Counted from the stretch's first letter, positions 1-9,248 are shown. The stretch: DNA of 64,000 bases from Hyphomicrobiales bacterium (GCA_025351165.1 JANXWK010000030.1:1-64000), one strand, 5' to 3'. Notes: generated from the letters alone by a model not told the origin. Numbers and translations are program-made.

Positions 1-148
1 AACCGGTAAAGTTATGTATGCCCAGGCAGGTAAACGCCACGGCATGATCAAACGTACCAATAAGCAGCTCCGTAACCATCGTGGCACTGCTGTTTTGTTC
101 AAATCTGATGGTGACAATATCAAGAAGTTCTTTTTGCCAAACGGTTAA
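1..148 (+). CDS. rpmI: 50S ribosomal protein bL35, C-terminal part (cut by window start)
   Basis: The first 49 codons in frame 2 read [20 protein letters not shown] and end in KKFFLPNG before TAA at 146-148. This is the conserved C-terminal two thirds of bL35, a small basic protein of the large ribosomal subunit; the N-terminus lies upstream of the window. It is followed 108 bases later by rplT, the usual rpmI-rplT pair that normally trails infC. It is too short and open at the edge to be found by a simple ORF search. Confidence 0.95.
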   Translation, partial: TGKVMYAQAGKRHGMIKRTNKQLRNHRGTAVLFKSDGDNIKKFFLPNG

Positions 149-157
149 AAGCACATT

Positions 158-184
158 GCGAAAAAGTGGTAGCCGGTTTTTCGC
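158..184. repeat. Palindrome between rpmI and rplT
   Basis: The arms GCGAAAAA (158-165) and TTTTTCGC (177-184) are perfect inverted repeats around an 11-base centre, which can add a small GGC-type stem of its own. The element lies just after the rpmI stop and is followed by an A-rich, not T-rich, run. From memory, similar GCGAAAAAGTGG...CCGGTTTTTCGC palindromes are scattered between genes in Rhizobiales. It could act as an attenuating hairpin or a processing site between the two ribosomal cistrons; that role is inferred. Confidence 0.6.
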
Positions 185-256
185 TAAAAAATTTGCTTTC
201 GTTTACGTAAAGATTTTCTTTCAATCCCATTTTTTGAACTTAACAGGAGAATTCAT

Positions 257-622
257 ATGGCACGCGTTAAACGCGGCGTTACGTCCCACGCCAAACATAA
301 AAAAGTCCTCAAGGCCGCCAAAGGTTTTTACGGTCGTCGTAAAAATACCATTCGCACAGCAAAAGCTGCTGTTGATCGCTCAATGCAATATGCAACACGC
401 GACCGCAGAGCTAAAAAACGGACTATCCGCGCTTTGTGGATTCAACGTCTGAATGCAGCTGTACGTGAGCACGGCATGAATTACTCAACGTTCATGGGTG
501 GGCTCATCAAAGCTGGTATTGAGGTAAACCGCAAGGTTCTGTCTGATATCGCAATCCGTGAACCTGCTGCTTTTGTGACATTTATTGAACAGGCAAAAGC
601 TGCACTTAAAGTTGCAGCATAA
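257..622 (+). CDS. rplT: 50S ribosomal protein bL20
   Basis: A 121-residue basic protein of the usual bL20 length, starting [16 protein letters not shown] and with the conserved middle block [20 protein letters not shown]. bL20 binds 23S rRNA early in assembly of the large subunit, and in many bacteria it autoregulates its own operon. A good ribosome binding site (AGGAG, 246-250) precedes the ATG. In most relatives pheS and pheT follow rplT; here an accessory pair and argG follow instead. Confidence 0.98.
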   Translation: MARVKRGVTSHAKHKKVLKAAKGFYGRRKNTIRTAKAAVDRSMQYATRDRRAKKRTIRALWIQRLNAAVREHGMNYSTFMGGLIKAGIEVNRKVLSDIAIREPAAFVTFIEQAKAALKVAA

Positions 623-724
623 TTTTTTGTGCCATATTTGACAGTTTGTTGGTCTTGAAGTTTTTATGTTATAGTTCGGAGCGATAAGCTGATTTATCGT
701 TCTGAGTTCAATGGTGAGGTTAGC

Positions 725-1228
725 ATGAGCAATTCTGCACCAGTAATTATTTATAAACCATCTTGGGTTGCAAACAGTTTTTTGTTACAAGCAAAGGCGG
801 ATGGAATTAACGACGTTAGTCCAATGAAAATTCAAAAATTGATTTACTGTCTTCATGGTTGGCATCTAGCAGTTCGCGGACATCCTGTAGTTGGTGAGCG
901 ATTTGAAGCTTGGCCACATGGCCCAGTACTGTCCTCTCTTTATCACCAATTTAAGCAATATCGTTGGCACAGAATTTATGGTTTTGCCGAAGATATCGAT
1001 CCTGTTACTGGGAACAGTAATACTCTTAGTGTCAGCCAGGCCGATGATCAGTTCTATAATGTATTTAATAGAGTTTGGGAAAGATATAAATCTTTTAGCG
1101 GAGAACAGCTATCAGATATAACTCATCAACCCAGTACTCCTTGGAGTTATGCTCGACAAAATGGTATGCAGTATATTTCTGATACTATGATACGTAATCA
1201 TTTTATTGAAATAAGCGATGCACGATGA
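725..1228 (+). CDS. Panacea-domain (DUF4065, SocA-like) protein, putative antitoxin
   Basis: A 167-residue protein with the two hallmark blocks of the Panacea/DUF4065 family: MKIQKLIYCLHGWHLAVRG (about residues 34-52) and FEAWPHGPVLSSLYHQFK (60-77). The family includes Caulobacter SocA and many phage-associated proteins; published work shows that Panacea proteins act as antitoxins against several unrelated toxin types, some of them membrane-active. The start is supported by GGTGAGG about 10 bases upstream. The stop overlaps the next ATG by four bases (ATGA at 1225-1228), so the two genes should be translationally coupled. The membrane partner makes a toxin-antitoxin role likely, but this is inference. 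The sequence is visibly more AT-rich than rplT and argG on either side. Confidence 0.8.
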   Translation: MSNSAPVIIYKPSWVANSFLLQAKADGINDVSPMKIQKLIYCLHGWHLAVRGHPVVGERFEAWPHGPVLSSLYHQFKQYRWHRIYGFAEDIDPVTGNSNTLSVSQADDQFYNVFNRVWERYKSFSGEQLSDITHQPSTPWSYARQNGMQYISDTMIRNHFIEISDAR

Positions 1229-1566
1229 ATACTAAGATAGTTGACGCAAATAAGATTGATACTAGTCCTATAGAAAAAGGTATGCCTCCTACAGTTTCTG
1301 TTTCAAGAGACCCTTTGACACGTGATCCATTAATTGACCAAAAAATTGGAATTATAGGCAATATATTTGGATATGGTGAAGATGCACGTCTTAACATTGT
1401 TGGATCAATTATTTTTGTTCTCTTCCTGTTTCTTATTGGATGTATTGCAGGAAGTATTTTTGTAAATGACTTAGAAACGAAAAAATTTTTATGGAACATA
1501 ACAACTCCTATTCTCAGCATTATGACTGGAGCAATAGGGTATGTAATTGGTAAAAACGGTAATTAA
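1225..1566 (+). CDS. Small two-helix membrane protein, candidate toxin partner of the Panacea protein
   Basis: I recognise no family. The 113-residue product has a polar N-terminal half (residues 1-56) and two hydrophobic segments at about 57-80 (SIIFVLFLFLIGCIAGSIFV) and 89-109 (TTPILSIMTGAIGYVIG), joined by a charged loop NDLETKK. The first helix carries small-residue spacing (GCIAG) that could support packing or oligomers. Its ATG is inside the stop of the Panacea gene (ATGA), an arrangement common in toxin-antitoxin operons. Panacea antitoxins are known to neutralise membrane-acting toxins among others, so a membrane-depolarising toxin is a reasonable hypothesis. It could instead be a structural membrane partner with no toxicity. 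Confidence 0.6.
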   Translation: MNTKIVDANKIDTSPIEKGMPPTVSVSRDPLTRDPLIDQKIGIIGNIFGYGEDARLNIVGSIIFVLFLFLIGCIAGSIFVNDLETKKFLWNITTPILSIMTGAIGYVIGKNGN

Positions 1567-1618
1567 CTGCAAATACCAAATCGTCCTGATTCAGCTTACA
1601 GCGCTAGGAATATGACCT

Positions 1619-2869
1619 ATGTCATTCACTCCCACCACCACACATATCAAAAACGTCAAACGTGTTGTTCTGGCCTATTCTGGCGGGCTTGACACCTCTG
1701 TTATTCTCAAATGGCTGCAAACTACCTATAATTGTGAGGTTATCACCTTTACAGCTGATTTAGGCCAAGGTGAGGAGCTGGAGCCTGCACGCGCAAAAGC
1801 TGAATTACTGGGCATAAAACCAGAAAACATATTCATTGAAGATTTACGCGAAGAGTTTGTGCGTGATTATGTGTTTCCCATGTTTCGTGCCAACACGCTA
1901 TATGAGGGGCAGTATCTACTTGGCACCTCCATAGCACGGCCTTTAATTGCCAAAAAGCAAATTGAAATCGCTCGTAAAATGGGCGCAGACGCTGTTTGTC
2001 ATGGTGCAACTGGCAAGGGCAATGATCAGGTTCGGTTTGAACTTACCTATTACGCACTTGAGCCAAACATCAAAATTATTGCTCCCTGGCGCGAGTGGGA
2101 TTTAACTTCGCGCACCCGCCTGATCGAGTTTGCCCAGACGCATCAAATACCAATTGCAAAAGACAAATTTGGTGAGGCCCCTTTTTCTGTGGATGCAAAT
2201 CTGCTGCATTCGTCCTCAGAGGGTAAAGTGCTGGAAGATCCAAATCTGGAAGCGCCAGAAATGGTTTATCAGCGCACAATTGACCCAGCGGACGCTCCCA
2301 ATGAGCCTAGCTATTTCACGATGGATTTTGAGCGTGGAGATGCTGTTGCCATTGATGGCAAACCCATGTCACCTGCCACGATCTTGACCAAGCTTAATGA
2401 GTTTGGAAAACTAAATGGCGTTGGGCGTCTAGATTTGGTTGAAAACCGTTTTGTGGGCATGAAATCACGCGGTGTTTACGAAACGCCAGGTGGTACAATT
2501 TTAATAGCCGCCCATCGTGGTATTGAGTCCATTACCTTGGATCGAGAAGCAGCCCATCTTAAAGACAGCCTCATGCCTCAATATGCCAAGATGATCTATA
2601 ATGGGTTCTGGTTTACGCCTGAACGCGAGATGCTCCAGGCTTTGATTGATAAAAGCCAGGAACAGGTTACTGGACGTGTGCGCATAAAACTTTACAAAGG
2701 AAATGTTACAATTGTAGGGCGAACAAGTCCTTATTCGCTTTATGATCAAGAGCTTGTAACTTTTGAAGAGGGTCAAGTGGCCTATGATCATCGCGATGCA
2801 GAGGGCTTTATAAAGTTAAATGCTTTGCGTTTGCGAACACTTGGGCAAAGACTTGCTAAAACTGCATGA
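1619..2869 (+). CDS. argG: Argininosuccinate synthase
   Basis: A 416-residue protein that joins citrulline and aspartate using ATP in the penultimate step of arginine synthesis in the cytoplasm. The N-terminal ATP pyrophosphatase loop AYSGGLDTS (about residues 19-27) and the downstream substrate blocks ([20 protein letters not shown]) are intact, and the length is normal for the family. The first ATG is used; [11 protein letters not shown] follows about 13 residues in, giving a slightly longer N-terminus than usual. The gene stands alone. An 18-base direct duplication crosses its stop codon, so the C-terminus has been remade recently without breaking the enzyme. Confidence 0.97.
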   Translation: MSFTPTTTHIKNVKRVVLAYSGGLDTSVILKWLQTTYNCEVITFTADLGQGEELEPARAKAELLGIKPENIFIEDLREEFVRDYVFPMFRANTLYEGQYLLGTSIARPLIAKKQIEIARKMGADAVCHGATGKGNDQVRFELTYYALEPNIKIIAPWREWDLTSRTRLIEFAQTHQIPIAKDKFGEAPFSVDANLLHSSSEGKVLEDPNLEAPEMVYQRTIDPADAPNEPSYFTMDFERGDAVAIDGKPMSPATILTKLNEFGKLNGVGRLDLVENRFVGMKSRGVYETPGGTILIAAHRGIESITLDREAAHLKDSLMPQYAKMIYNGFWFTPEREMLQALIDKSQEQVTGRVRIKLYKGNVTIVGRTSPYSLYDQELVTFEEGQVAYDHRDAEGFIKLNALRLRTLGQRLAKTA

Positions 2870-2886
2870 TTTGCTAAAACTGCATG
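2853..2886. repeat. Short tandem duplication across the argG stop codon
   Basis: TTGCTAAAACTGCATG occurs at 2853-2868 and again at 2871-2886, a period of 18 bases. The first copy encodes the last residues of ArgG (LAKTA) and its TGA; the second copy is untranslated. Confidence 0.85.
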
Positions 2887-3047
2887 CTTTTTGATTTAAG
2901 TATAGGAAATGTTGTCTTATTTAAAACAATACATATTTTGAAAAGATAACACTAACAGGCTTTACGCCTCAGCTATGAAATTTATTCAAACAAACCGTAA
3001 TTATGCTGCTATACCAATGCAGTCTATTTAAACAAAAGGGTGGGCAG

Positions 3048-4499
3048 GTGGCTTTAAAACGCCGTATAATACCCTTCATTACCGCAGTATTTGCGGTTAT
3101 TGCTGCTGTTCCACTGCTTTATTTGGCCTATAGCCAACCAACCCGGCTTACAATTGCCGTGGGGCCAGCAGATAGCTATGACTCCCATCTTATAGATGCT
3201 ATTGCATTGCGCCTCCAAAATCGCCGTGAAGCTGTTCAGCTAAAGGTTATTTACACAAACGGCTCTGCTGCAAGTAGCGAAGCGCTTGATAGCGGAAAGG
3301 TTGATCTGGCAGTTATTAGAGGGGACCTGCCAAAACAGCCAAATGCCGGGCTTGTCATAACATTGCACCGTGATCCTGTAATATTTTTAACGGCCATTGA
3401 TTCTGGCATAAAAAACATATCTGACATAAAAGGCAGGCGTATAGGCGTGATACGTACACGTATTGCAGAAAGCGACGCGCTTTCAGTCAACACGCTGCTT
3501 TTAAAAACAATTCTGGAATATTATGCTCTTGATGAGAAAAACGTTACTATCGTTCCTGTATTATTGAACGATGCAGCAAAAGCTTTTGAAGACAGACGCA
3601 TTGATGTCATTTTTAGCGTAGGCCCTTCTACAGAACCAACCCTTTCGCGGATAGTTGCAGGACTTTCTGCTGCCATTCCCTACAAACCTGTGCAAGAAGA
3701 AAATGCCGAAGATTCTGAAGATGAACCTAAATTAAAGGGTAACCCTGACAAAAAAAAGGGTAAGGCTAAGGTAAAATCTACTAAAAAAGAGGAGAAAGCT
3801 GCCTCAATTTTTATTCCGATTTCTGAGCCAGATGCTATTATTGTTAAAAATCCACTTTTAGTAAAAGATGAAATTGTCAGAGGTGTTTTCAGCGGCATTC
3901 CTCCTACCCCACCTGATGCCATTCCCACACTATCTGTTACCCATAGTATTGCCGCCAATAATAACTTGAGTGACTCAGTCATCGCTGACCTGGCGCGCAG
4001 CATTATCAAGCTCAAGCCTGTACTCGCCAGAGAAACAAAGCTTGCCGGAAGCATTGAGGTGCCTTCATCTGATAAGAATGCAGCCATGCCTCTTCATCCA
4101 GGCGCTGCTGCCTATATTGACAATGAAGAACAGACTTTTTTCGATAAATATGGTGATATGGTCTATATACTTGCTACACTTTTAGGTGTTTTAGGGTCTG
4201 GATTTGCCGCGCTTTTGAGCCGCTGGTCTTCAAATTCTCGCAGTGCAGCGCTTGAAAATATTGAAAGCAGTGTAAGCCTAGTAAGTGAGGTTCGCCTTGC
4301 CAATACAATTGAGTTAGTAGACGCTATTGAGTTAAAGGCAGATCAGCTTGTCGAAAAGGTTGTAAGGAATGCAGTGCAAGCTCATTTAAACCATACCGAT
4401 CTGGCATCGTTCAATATTTCCATTAACCATGTACGTCAGGCGCTTAACGATAAAAGACGGCATCTCATCTGGAATTTAAAACCAGATACTACGGGTTAA
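3048..4499 (+). CDS. Membrane-anchored TAXI/NMT1-type solute-binding protein
   Basis: The product is 483 residues from GTG 3048, which has AAGGG/GGTGGG just upstream; an ATG at 3003 in frame adds 15 residues but has no binding site. An N-terminal membrane segment (IIPFITAVFAVIAAVPLLYLAY) is followed by a periplasmic-binding fold of the TAXI/NMT1 kind: LTIAVGPADSYDSHL, then DLAVIRGDLP, then DIKGRRIGVIRT. A second membrane segment lies near the C-terminus (YILATLLGVLGSGFAALLSRW), followed by about 90 polar residues that look cytoplasmic. A highly charged insert (EDSEDEPKLKGNPDKKKGK region) interrupts the binding domain. TAXI proteins normally deliver substrates to TRAP permeases, but no permease gene is adjacent, so this two-anchor form may be a sensor or scaffold. 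The substrate is unknown. Confidence 0.7.
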   Translation: MALKRRIIPFITAVFAVIAAVPLLYLAYSQPTRLTIAVGPADSYDSHLIDAIALRLQNRREAVQLKVIYTNGSAASSEALDSGKVDLAVIRGDLPKQPNAGLVITLHRDPVIFLTAIDSGIKNISDIKGRRIGVIRTRIAESDALSVNTLLLKTILEYYALDEKNVTIVPVLLNDAAKAFEDRRIDVIFSVGPSTEPTLSRIVAGLSAAIPYKPVQEENAEDSEDEPKLKGNPDKKKGKAKVKSTKKEEKAASIFIPISEPDAIIVKNPLLVKDEIVRGVFSGIPPTPPDAIPTLSVTHSIAANNNLSDSVIADLARSIIKLKPVLARETKLAGSIEVPSSDKNAAMPLHPGAAAYIDNEEQTFFDKYGDMVYILATLLGVLGSGFAALLSRWSSNSRSAALENIESSVSLVSEVRLANTIELVDAIELKADQLVEKVVRNAVQAHLNHTDLASFNISINHVRQALNDKRRHLIWNLKPDTTG

Positions 4500-4686
4500 G
4501 AAACATCTTTGATCTTAAAATGATGTATTTTATACTTATGATTGCCTGCATGCCTCACTTATGCTAGATGATCGCTCAAATCCTGTTTATTCCTGAATTT
4601 TTGACGGAGGTTTTAGGCTGATTATTCAGCTTTAATCTTGTGGTCAACACCCTTATTTTGAACCTTACGAAAGAAGCTTAGCTATA

Positions 4687-6513
4687 ATGAAACTGCGCAA
4701 TATCGCTATTATCGCCCACGTTGACCACGGCAAAACAACGCTTGTTGACAAATTACTTCAGCAATCAGGCACTTTCCGTGATAATCAGCGGGTGCAGGAA
4801 CGCGCCATGGACAGCAACGAGCTTGAAAAAGAGCGTGGTATTACCATTCTTGCCAAATGCACATCTGTACTGTGGCAAGATACGCAGATCAATATTGTTG
4901 ATACTCCAGGCCATGCTGATTTTGGTGGTGAGGTTGAGCGTATTCTTTCGATGGTGGATGGCGTTATCGTTCTGGTGGACGCAGCTGAAGGTCCAATGCC
5001 ACAGACAAAATTTGTTGTTGGCAAGGCTCTTAAACTTGGGCTGAAACCAATTGTTGCAATTAATAAAGTTGACAAGCAGGATGCGCGTCCAACAGAAGTC
5101 ATCAATGAAGTGTTTGATCTTTTTGCAGCGTTGGACGCCAATGATGATCAGCTAGATTTCCCTATTCTTTATGGTTCTGGTAAAAATGGATGGATGGCCG
5201 ACAAGCCAGAAGGCCCCAGTGATCAAGGCATGGCACCATTATTCGAGCTTGTGATGCGCCATGTGCCAGCACCGACTGTTGATGACGGTCCTTTCCGTTT
5301 GCTTGGTACTTTGCTCGAGGCTAATCCATATTTAGGCCGTATTATTACTGGGCGTATTCTGTCAGGCAGTGTTAAGCCAAACCAGGCGGTTAAAGTGCTT
5401 TCACCAGATGGAAAAACAGTTGAAACAGGTCGTATTTCTAAAGTTCTTGCCTTTCGCGGCCTAGAGCGTCAGCCAATTGAATTTGCTGAAGCTGGTGATA
5501 TCGTCGCTATTGCTGGCCTTACAAAAGGCACTGTGGCGGACACATTCTGCGACACTAGTGTCGAATTACCTCTAAAGGCACAGCCAATTGATCCACCAAC
5601 AGTTTCTGTCACTTTTGTGGTTAATGACAGCCCACTGGCTGGCACGGAAGGGGATAAAGTGACCAGCCGTATGATACGTGAACGTTTGTTTAAAGAAGCT
5701 GAAGGCAATGTGGCTTTAAAAATTGAGGAAACAGACGGCAAGGATGCGTTTATTGTTGCAGGTCGCGGGGAATTACAGCTTGCAATTCTGATTGAACAAA
5801 TGCGCCGTGAAGGTTTTGAACTGGCGGTCTCCCGTCCACGCGTTGTGTTCCAAAAAGATGAGAATGGTGTAAGTCTTGAGCCCGTTGAAGAAGTCATCAT
5901 CGACGTTGATGAAGAATATTCAGGCGTTGTTGTGCAGAAAATGTCTGAGCGTAAAGCTGATATGATCGAAATGCGTCCATCTGGTGGATCTCGCCTTCGT
6001 TTGGTGTTTCATGCACCAACACGTGGGTTGATTGGTTACCAGGGTGAACTCATGACCGATACACGTGGTACGGCCATCATGAACCGTTTGTTCCACTCCT
6101 ATGCACCATTCAAGGGTGAAATTCAGGGACGCCGCAATGGTGTGTTGATTTCAAACGAATCTGGTGAGGCTGTCGCTTACGCCATGTGGAAGCTTGAGGA
6201 TCGCGGTCCAATGATGATTGAACCAGGTTGGAAAGTCTATCAGGGCATGATTATTGGCGAACATACACGCGACAATGATCTGGAGGTCAACGTTCTTAAA
6301 GGTAAGCAGCTGACCAACGTGCGTGCATCTGGCAAGGATGAGGCTGTGCGCCTTACGCCTCCAATTCGTATGACGCTTGAAAAAGCATTATCCTATATTG
6401 AGGATAGTGAACTGGTGGAAGTAACACCAAAATCCATTCGTCTTCGTAAGCGCTATCTTGATCCAAATGACCGCAAGCGTTTTGACCGCGCTAAACTGGC
6501 TGGCGCTGCTTAA
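4687..6513 (+). CDS. typA: Ribosome-associated translational GTPase TypA/BipA
   Basis: A 608-residue GTPase of the elongation-factor family, full length. G1 is AHVDHGKTT (residues 10-18), the switch/G2 region contains RGITI, G3 is [12 protein letters not shown] and G4 is NKVD. The BipA-specific C-terminal domain is present ([19 protein letters not shown], then [18 protein letters not shown]). TypA binds ribosomes and helps subunit assembly and growth under cold or other stress. It is a single gene preceded by 187 bases of non-coding DNA. Confidence 0.98.
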   Translation: MKLRNIAIIAHVDHGKTTLVDKLLQQSGTFRDNQRVQERAMDSNELEKERGITILAKCTSVLWQDTQINIVDTPGHADFGGEVERILSMVDGVIVLVDAAEGPMPQTKFVVGKALKLGLKPIVAINKVDKQDARPTEVINEVFDLFAALDANDDQLDFPILYGSGKNGWMADKPEGPSDQGMAPLFELVMRHVPAPTVDDGPFRLLGTLLEANPYLGRIITGRILSGSVKPNQAVKVLSPDGKTVETGRISKVLAFRGLERQPIEFAEAGDIVAIAGLTKGTVADTFCDTSVELPLKAQPIDPPTVSVTFVVNDSPLAGTEGDKVTSRMIRERLFKEAEGNVALKIEETDGKDAFIVAGRGELQLAILIEQMRREGFELAVSRPRVVFQKDENGVSLEPVEEVIIDVDEEYSGVVVQKMSERKADMIEMRPSGGSRLRLVFHAPTRGLIGYQGELMTDTRGTAIMNRLFHSYAPFKGEIQGRRNGVLISNESGEAVAYAMWKLEDRGPMMIEPGWKVYQGMIIGEHTRDNDLEVNVLKGKQLTNVRASGKDEAVRLTPPIRMTLEKALSYIEDSELVEVTPKSIRLRKRYLDPNDRKRFDRAKLAGAA

Positions 6514-6615
6514 TATTAGTTGGTTTTTTAATATAAATGGCTTCACTGCTAGGCAAGTGGAGCCATTTATATGTTCTAACACCGTAAGCATGGCAGTGAT
6601 TTGCGAGTGTCACTA

Positions 6616-7758
6616 TCATCTTTCCAGATGCAGTATAGATGGATTAATCTGCGGTATCTCTTTGATACCAGTCAAAGCCATGCTGACATCAAGCTCTTTT
6701 TGCATGATTTCAAGGGCTTTGGTTACACCAACTCCTCCCATTGCGCCAAGGGCATACAGAAAAGTCTTGCCCATAAGGCAACCCTTTGCACCAAGAGCTA
6801 CAGCTTTCAGTACATCCTGGCCTGATTGCACACCACCATCAAACAGAATTTCAGTTGCACTGCCTACAGCCTGCACAATTGGAGGCAAAGCGGAAATGGA
6901 TGAAACTGCGCCATCCAGCTGACGACCACCATGGTTTGATACTACAATTGCTTCAGCTCCCAGACCTGATGCAATTTTTGCATCTTCCACATCTATAATG
7001 CCTTTTAAAATCAGTTTGCCTGGCCAGATGCTGCGCACCCATTCTACATCTTTCCAGCTGAGCGATGCATCGAACTGATTGGCTATCCATTCTGAAAGCG
7101 TACTTAAGCTGTCTGAACCTTTGATCTGTCCCTGCAAATTACCAAAGGAGCGACGTTTGCTTGTCAGCATTCGCAAGCCCCATGCGGGTTTTGTCATAAC
7201 ATCCAGCGCATTTCTAAAAGTTAGTTTTGGTGGAACTGACAAGCCGTTTTTAAGATCACGATGGCGCTGTCCTTGAATTTGCAGATCAAGTGTCAGCACT
7301 AAAGCTGAGCATTTTGCTGCAATGGCACGTTCAATGAGAGACTTACTGAACCCACGATCACGCATCACGTAAAGCTGGAACCAGAAGGGTTTATCAACTG
7401 CTGCGGCCACATCCTCAATTGAACAGATTGACATAGTACTCAAAGCAAATGGGATACCAAATTTTTGAGCTGCCCGGCAGCCATGAATTTCACCATTGGC
7501 ATAAAACAGGCCAGTTAGACCAGTTGGTGCGATGGCAAGAGGCATCGCAGCCTTTTCACCGATAAGTGTTGTTTTTGTTGAGCGATTATCAACGTCGATC
7601 ATTACACGCTGACGAAGATTAATTGCTTTCAAATCTTTGCGATTAGCGTCCAAGGTTGTTTCATCATAAGAGCCGCGATCTGCATATTCAAATATTGCAC
7701 GTGGAATTTTTCGTTTGGCAAGTATGCGTAAATCTTGAATATTGGTGATAACTGTCAT
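6616..7758 (-). CDS. lldD: FMN-dependent alpha-hydroxy acid dehydrogenase (L-lactate dehydrogenase type)
   Basis: A 380-residue single-domain FMN enzyme of the LldD/glycolate oxidase/mandelate dehydrogenase family. It shows the N-terminal FDYADRGSYDE-like block (FEYADRGSYDETT), FMN-contact segment LAIAPTGLTGLFY, the QLYVMRDR strand, and the catalytic His-containing VSNHGGRQLDGA. These enzymes oxidise L-2-hydroxyacids and pass electrons to the quinone pool at the inner membrane. It is divergent from a FadR-type GntR regulator, the usual arrangement for lactate utilisation, so L-lactate is the most likely substrate; other 2-hydroxyacids cannot be excluded. Confidence 0.88.
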   Translation of the reverse strand: MTVITNIQDLRILAKRKIPRAIFEYADRGSYDETTLDANRKDLKAINLRQRVMIDVDNRSTKTTLIGEKAAMPLAIAPTGLTGLFYANGEIHGCRAAQKFGIPFALSTMSICSIEDVAAAVDKPFWFQLYVMRDRGFSKSLIERAIAAKCSALVLTLDLQIQGQRHRDLKNGLSVPPKLTFRNALDVMTKPAWGLRMLTSKRRSFGNLQGQIKGSDSLSTLSEWIANQFDASLSWKDVEWVRSIWPGKLILKGIIDVEDAKIASGLGAEAIVVSNHGGRQLDGAVSSISALPPIVQAVGSATEILFDGGVQSGQDVLKAVALGAKGCLMGKTFLYALGAMGGVGVTKALEIMQKELDVSMALTGIKEIPQINPSILHLER

Positions 7759-7786
7759 GAGTTCCTCAATACTAGCGGATGTTTTC

Positions 7787-7807
7787 TTGGTTATATTATC
7801 TTACCAA
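7787..7807. promoter_or_regulatory. Possible regulator site between lldD and the GntR gene
   Basis: TTGGT (7787-7791) and ACCAA (7803-7807) form an inverted pair with 11 bases between them, in the 138-base divergent promoter region. FadR-type regulators often bind TGGT/ACCA half-sites, though usually with closer spacing, so this is only a candidate operator. Confidence 0.3.
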
Positions 7808-7896
7808 AAAATACCAGAATAAAAAACAGCACTCTTGCTCAAGCGCTGCAATTGCTTAAAGATGCCATGAGCAAAGCTCAGTTTAAAGAGTAAATC

Positions 7897-8658
7897 ATGA
7901 ATTCCATTAAACCCGTAAAACTTGCAGATGTTATTATTGAACGCATCCAAACCATGATTCTGGAAGGCGTTATCCGACCAGGCGAGAAATTGGTGGCTGA
8001 GCGTGATCTGGCTGAGAAACTTGGCGTTTCGCGTCCCTCACTTCGTATTGCTTTGGATAGGCTTGAAGAAAAAGGTCTACTCCAAACCACAAGAGGAGGT
8101 ACCTATGTGGCACAGATTCTCAAACCCTTCAGTGATCCTTTAAGCGAACTGTTCAGCGCAGATCAGCGTGTAACAGCTGATTATTTTGAATACCGTATGA
8201 TTATGGAAGCAAATTCTGCACGTCTTGCAGCTTTGCGTCTAACAGATGTTGATCGCACTGCAATCAAAGCCTGCATGACCAATATGCAAAAAGCGCACTC
8301 CTTGCAGGATCTGTCAGAGGAAGCTGAAGCTGATGTTTGTCTTCATCTGCTTGTTTATGAAGCATCACATAATGTGGTTCTGCTGCATATTATGCGGGTA
8401 ATTTCCAATATGCTGCGGCAGAATGTGTTCTACAATCGTGAGCGGCTCTATGCCAGATCTGGTGTTCGGGATACGTTGCTCGCCCAGCATATGGAAATTG
8501 CGGAAAGCATTCTGGCAGGCGATGCATCGCGCGCTGAGCATGCCGCCTCCGCCCACATAAAATATGTATTCACTACCATTGAGGATATTCGCCTCGATCA
8601 ACTTCGTTTAAATGCTTCAGAACGCCGGATTGCCCGTGATGATCTGGTTGTGAGCTAA
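7897..8658 (+). CDS. FadR-type GntR transcriptional regulator
   Basis: The product is 253 residues. The N-terminal winged helix-turn-helix holds the GntR signature (GVIRPGEKLVAERDLAEKLG, then VSRPSLRIALDRLEEKGLL) at about residues 25-65. The C-terminal FCD ligand-binding domain follows, with the metal-site-like histidine/aspartate helices typical of LldR, PdhR and GlcC (HLLVYEASHN; HMEIAESILAGDASRAEHAASAH). Being divergent from the hydroxyacid dehydrogenase, it probably controls that gene in response to lactate or a similar acid. Its last four bases overlap tail-to-tail with the SCO1 gene on the other strand. Confidence 0.85.
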   Translation: MNSIKPVKLADVIIERIQTMILEGVIRPGEKLVAERDLAEKLGVSRPSLRIALDRLEEKGLLQTTRGGTYVAQILKPFSDPLSELFSADQRVTADYFEYRMIMEANSARLAALRLTDVDRTAIKACMTNMQKAHSLQDLSEEAEADVCLHLLVYEASHNVVLLHIMRVISNMLRQNVFYNRERLYARSGVRDTLLAQHMEIAESILAGDASRAEHAASAHIKYVFTTIEDIRLDQLRLNASERRIARDDLVVS

Positions 8659-9248
8659 TTTTTCAACAGCCGTTCAAGCTTAGCTTTTTGATCACCTTCT
8701 GGCTCACTGGAATTTATTGTCCCCGCCAGTTTTCCTTTTGCATCAAATAACAAGATTGAGGATGTATGGTCAAAAGTGTAATTATCGCCTGATCCGTTTT
8801 TCCTGGCATAAACGTTGAAAGATTTTGTGACCTTTGCAATTTCTGCCTCGGGGCCAGTTAGTCCAATAATACGCGGATCAAAAGAAGATACATAAGATTT
8901 AAGTAAATCAAGGGTATCGCGTGCTGGATCAACTGAAATAAAATAAATTCTGAAATCCTTGGCCTCAGTGCCAAATTTACCCAGTAGCACTGTCATGTCC
9001 TGCATAGCAGTAGGGCAAAAATCAGGACAGTTTGTGTACCCAAAAAATACGCCATAAGATTTTCCAAGCAGGTTTGCACGCTCAACTATGCCGCCACTTG
9101 TCGCTTGAAGAGAAAAGGTTCCGCCGTATTCAGGAAGAGAAGGACGTGTATTTTTAGGATTTTGAAATAGGAGCAGAAAAGCCATCAGGGTAAAAAATAA
9201 CCCGATGCCTATAAAAGCTGCAATCCGAATAATGCGGAGCGTATTCAA
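8655..9248 (-). CDS. SCO1/SenC family copper chaperone
   Basis: A 197-residue thioredoxin-fold protein with an N-terminal membrane anchor (IAAFIGIGLFFTLMAFLLLF). The copper ligands are visible: TNCPDFCPT with Cys74 and Cys78, and His161 in FDHTSS. SCO proteins deliver copper to, or reduce, the CuA site of cytochrome c oxidase in the periplasm. The start codon overlaps the stop of the upstream YcnI-PCu(A)C gene by four bases, so both are probably made together for oxidase assembly or copper handling. Confidence 0.93.
   Translation of the reverse strand: MNTLRIIRIAAFIGIGLFFTLMAFLLLFQNPKNTRPSLPEYGGTFSLQATSGGIVERANLLGKSYGVFFGYTNCPDFCPTAMQDMTVLLGKFGTEAKDFRIYFISVDPARDTLDLLKSYVSSFDPRIIGLTGPEAEIAKVTKSFNVYARKNGSGDNYTFDHTSSILLFDAKGKLAGTINSSEPEGDQKAKLERLLKN

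Noticed and set aside
3680-4087. 135-codon minus-strand frame inside the TAXI-type gene
   Set aside because: Ser/Leu-rich shadow of the real gene with no binding site.
7780-7896. Open stretch before the GntR gene ending in a protein-like LAQALQLLKDAMSKAQFKE and a stop
   Set aside because: No start codon with a binding site in frame, and it lies in the divergent promoter region. It might be the tail of a lost gene, but cannot be supported.
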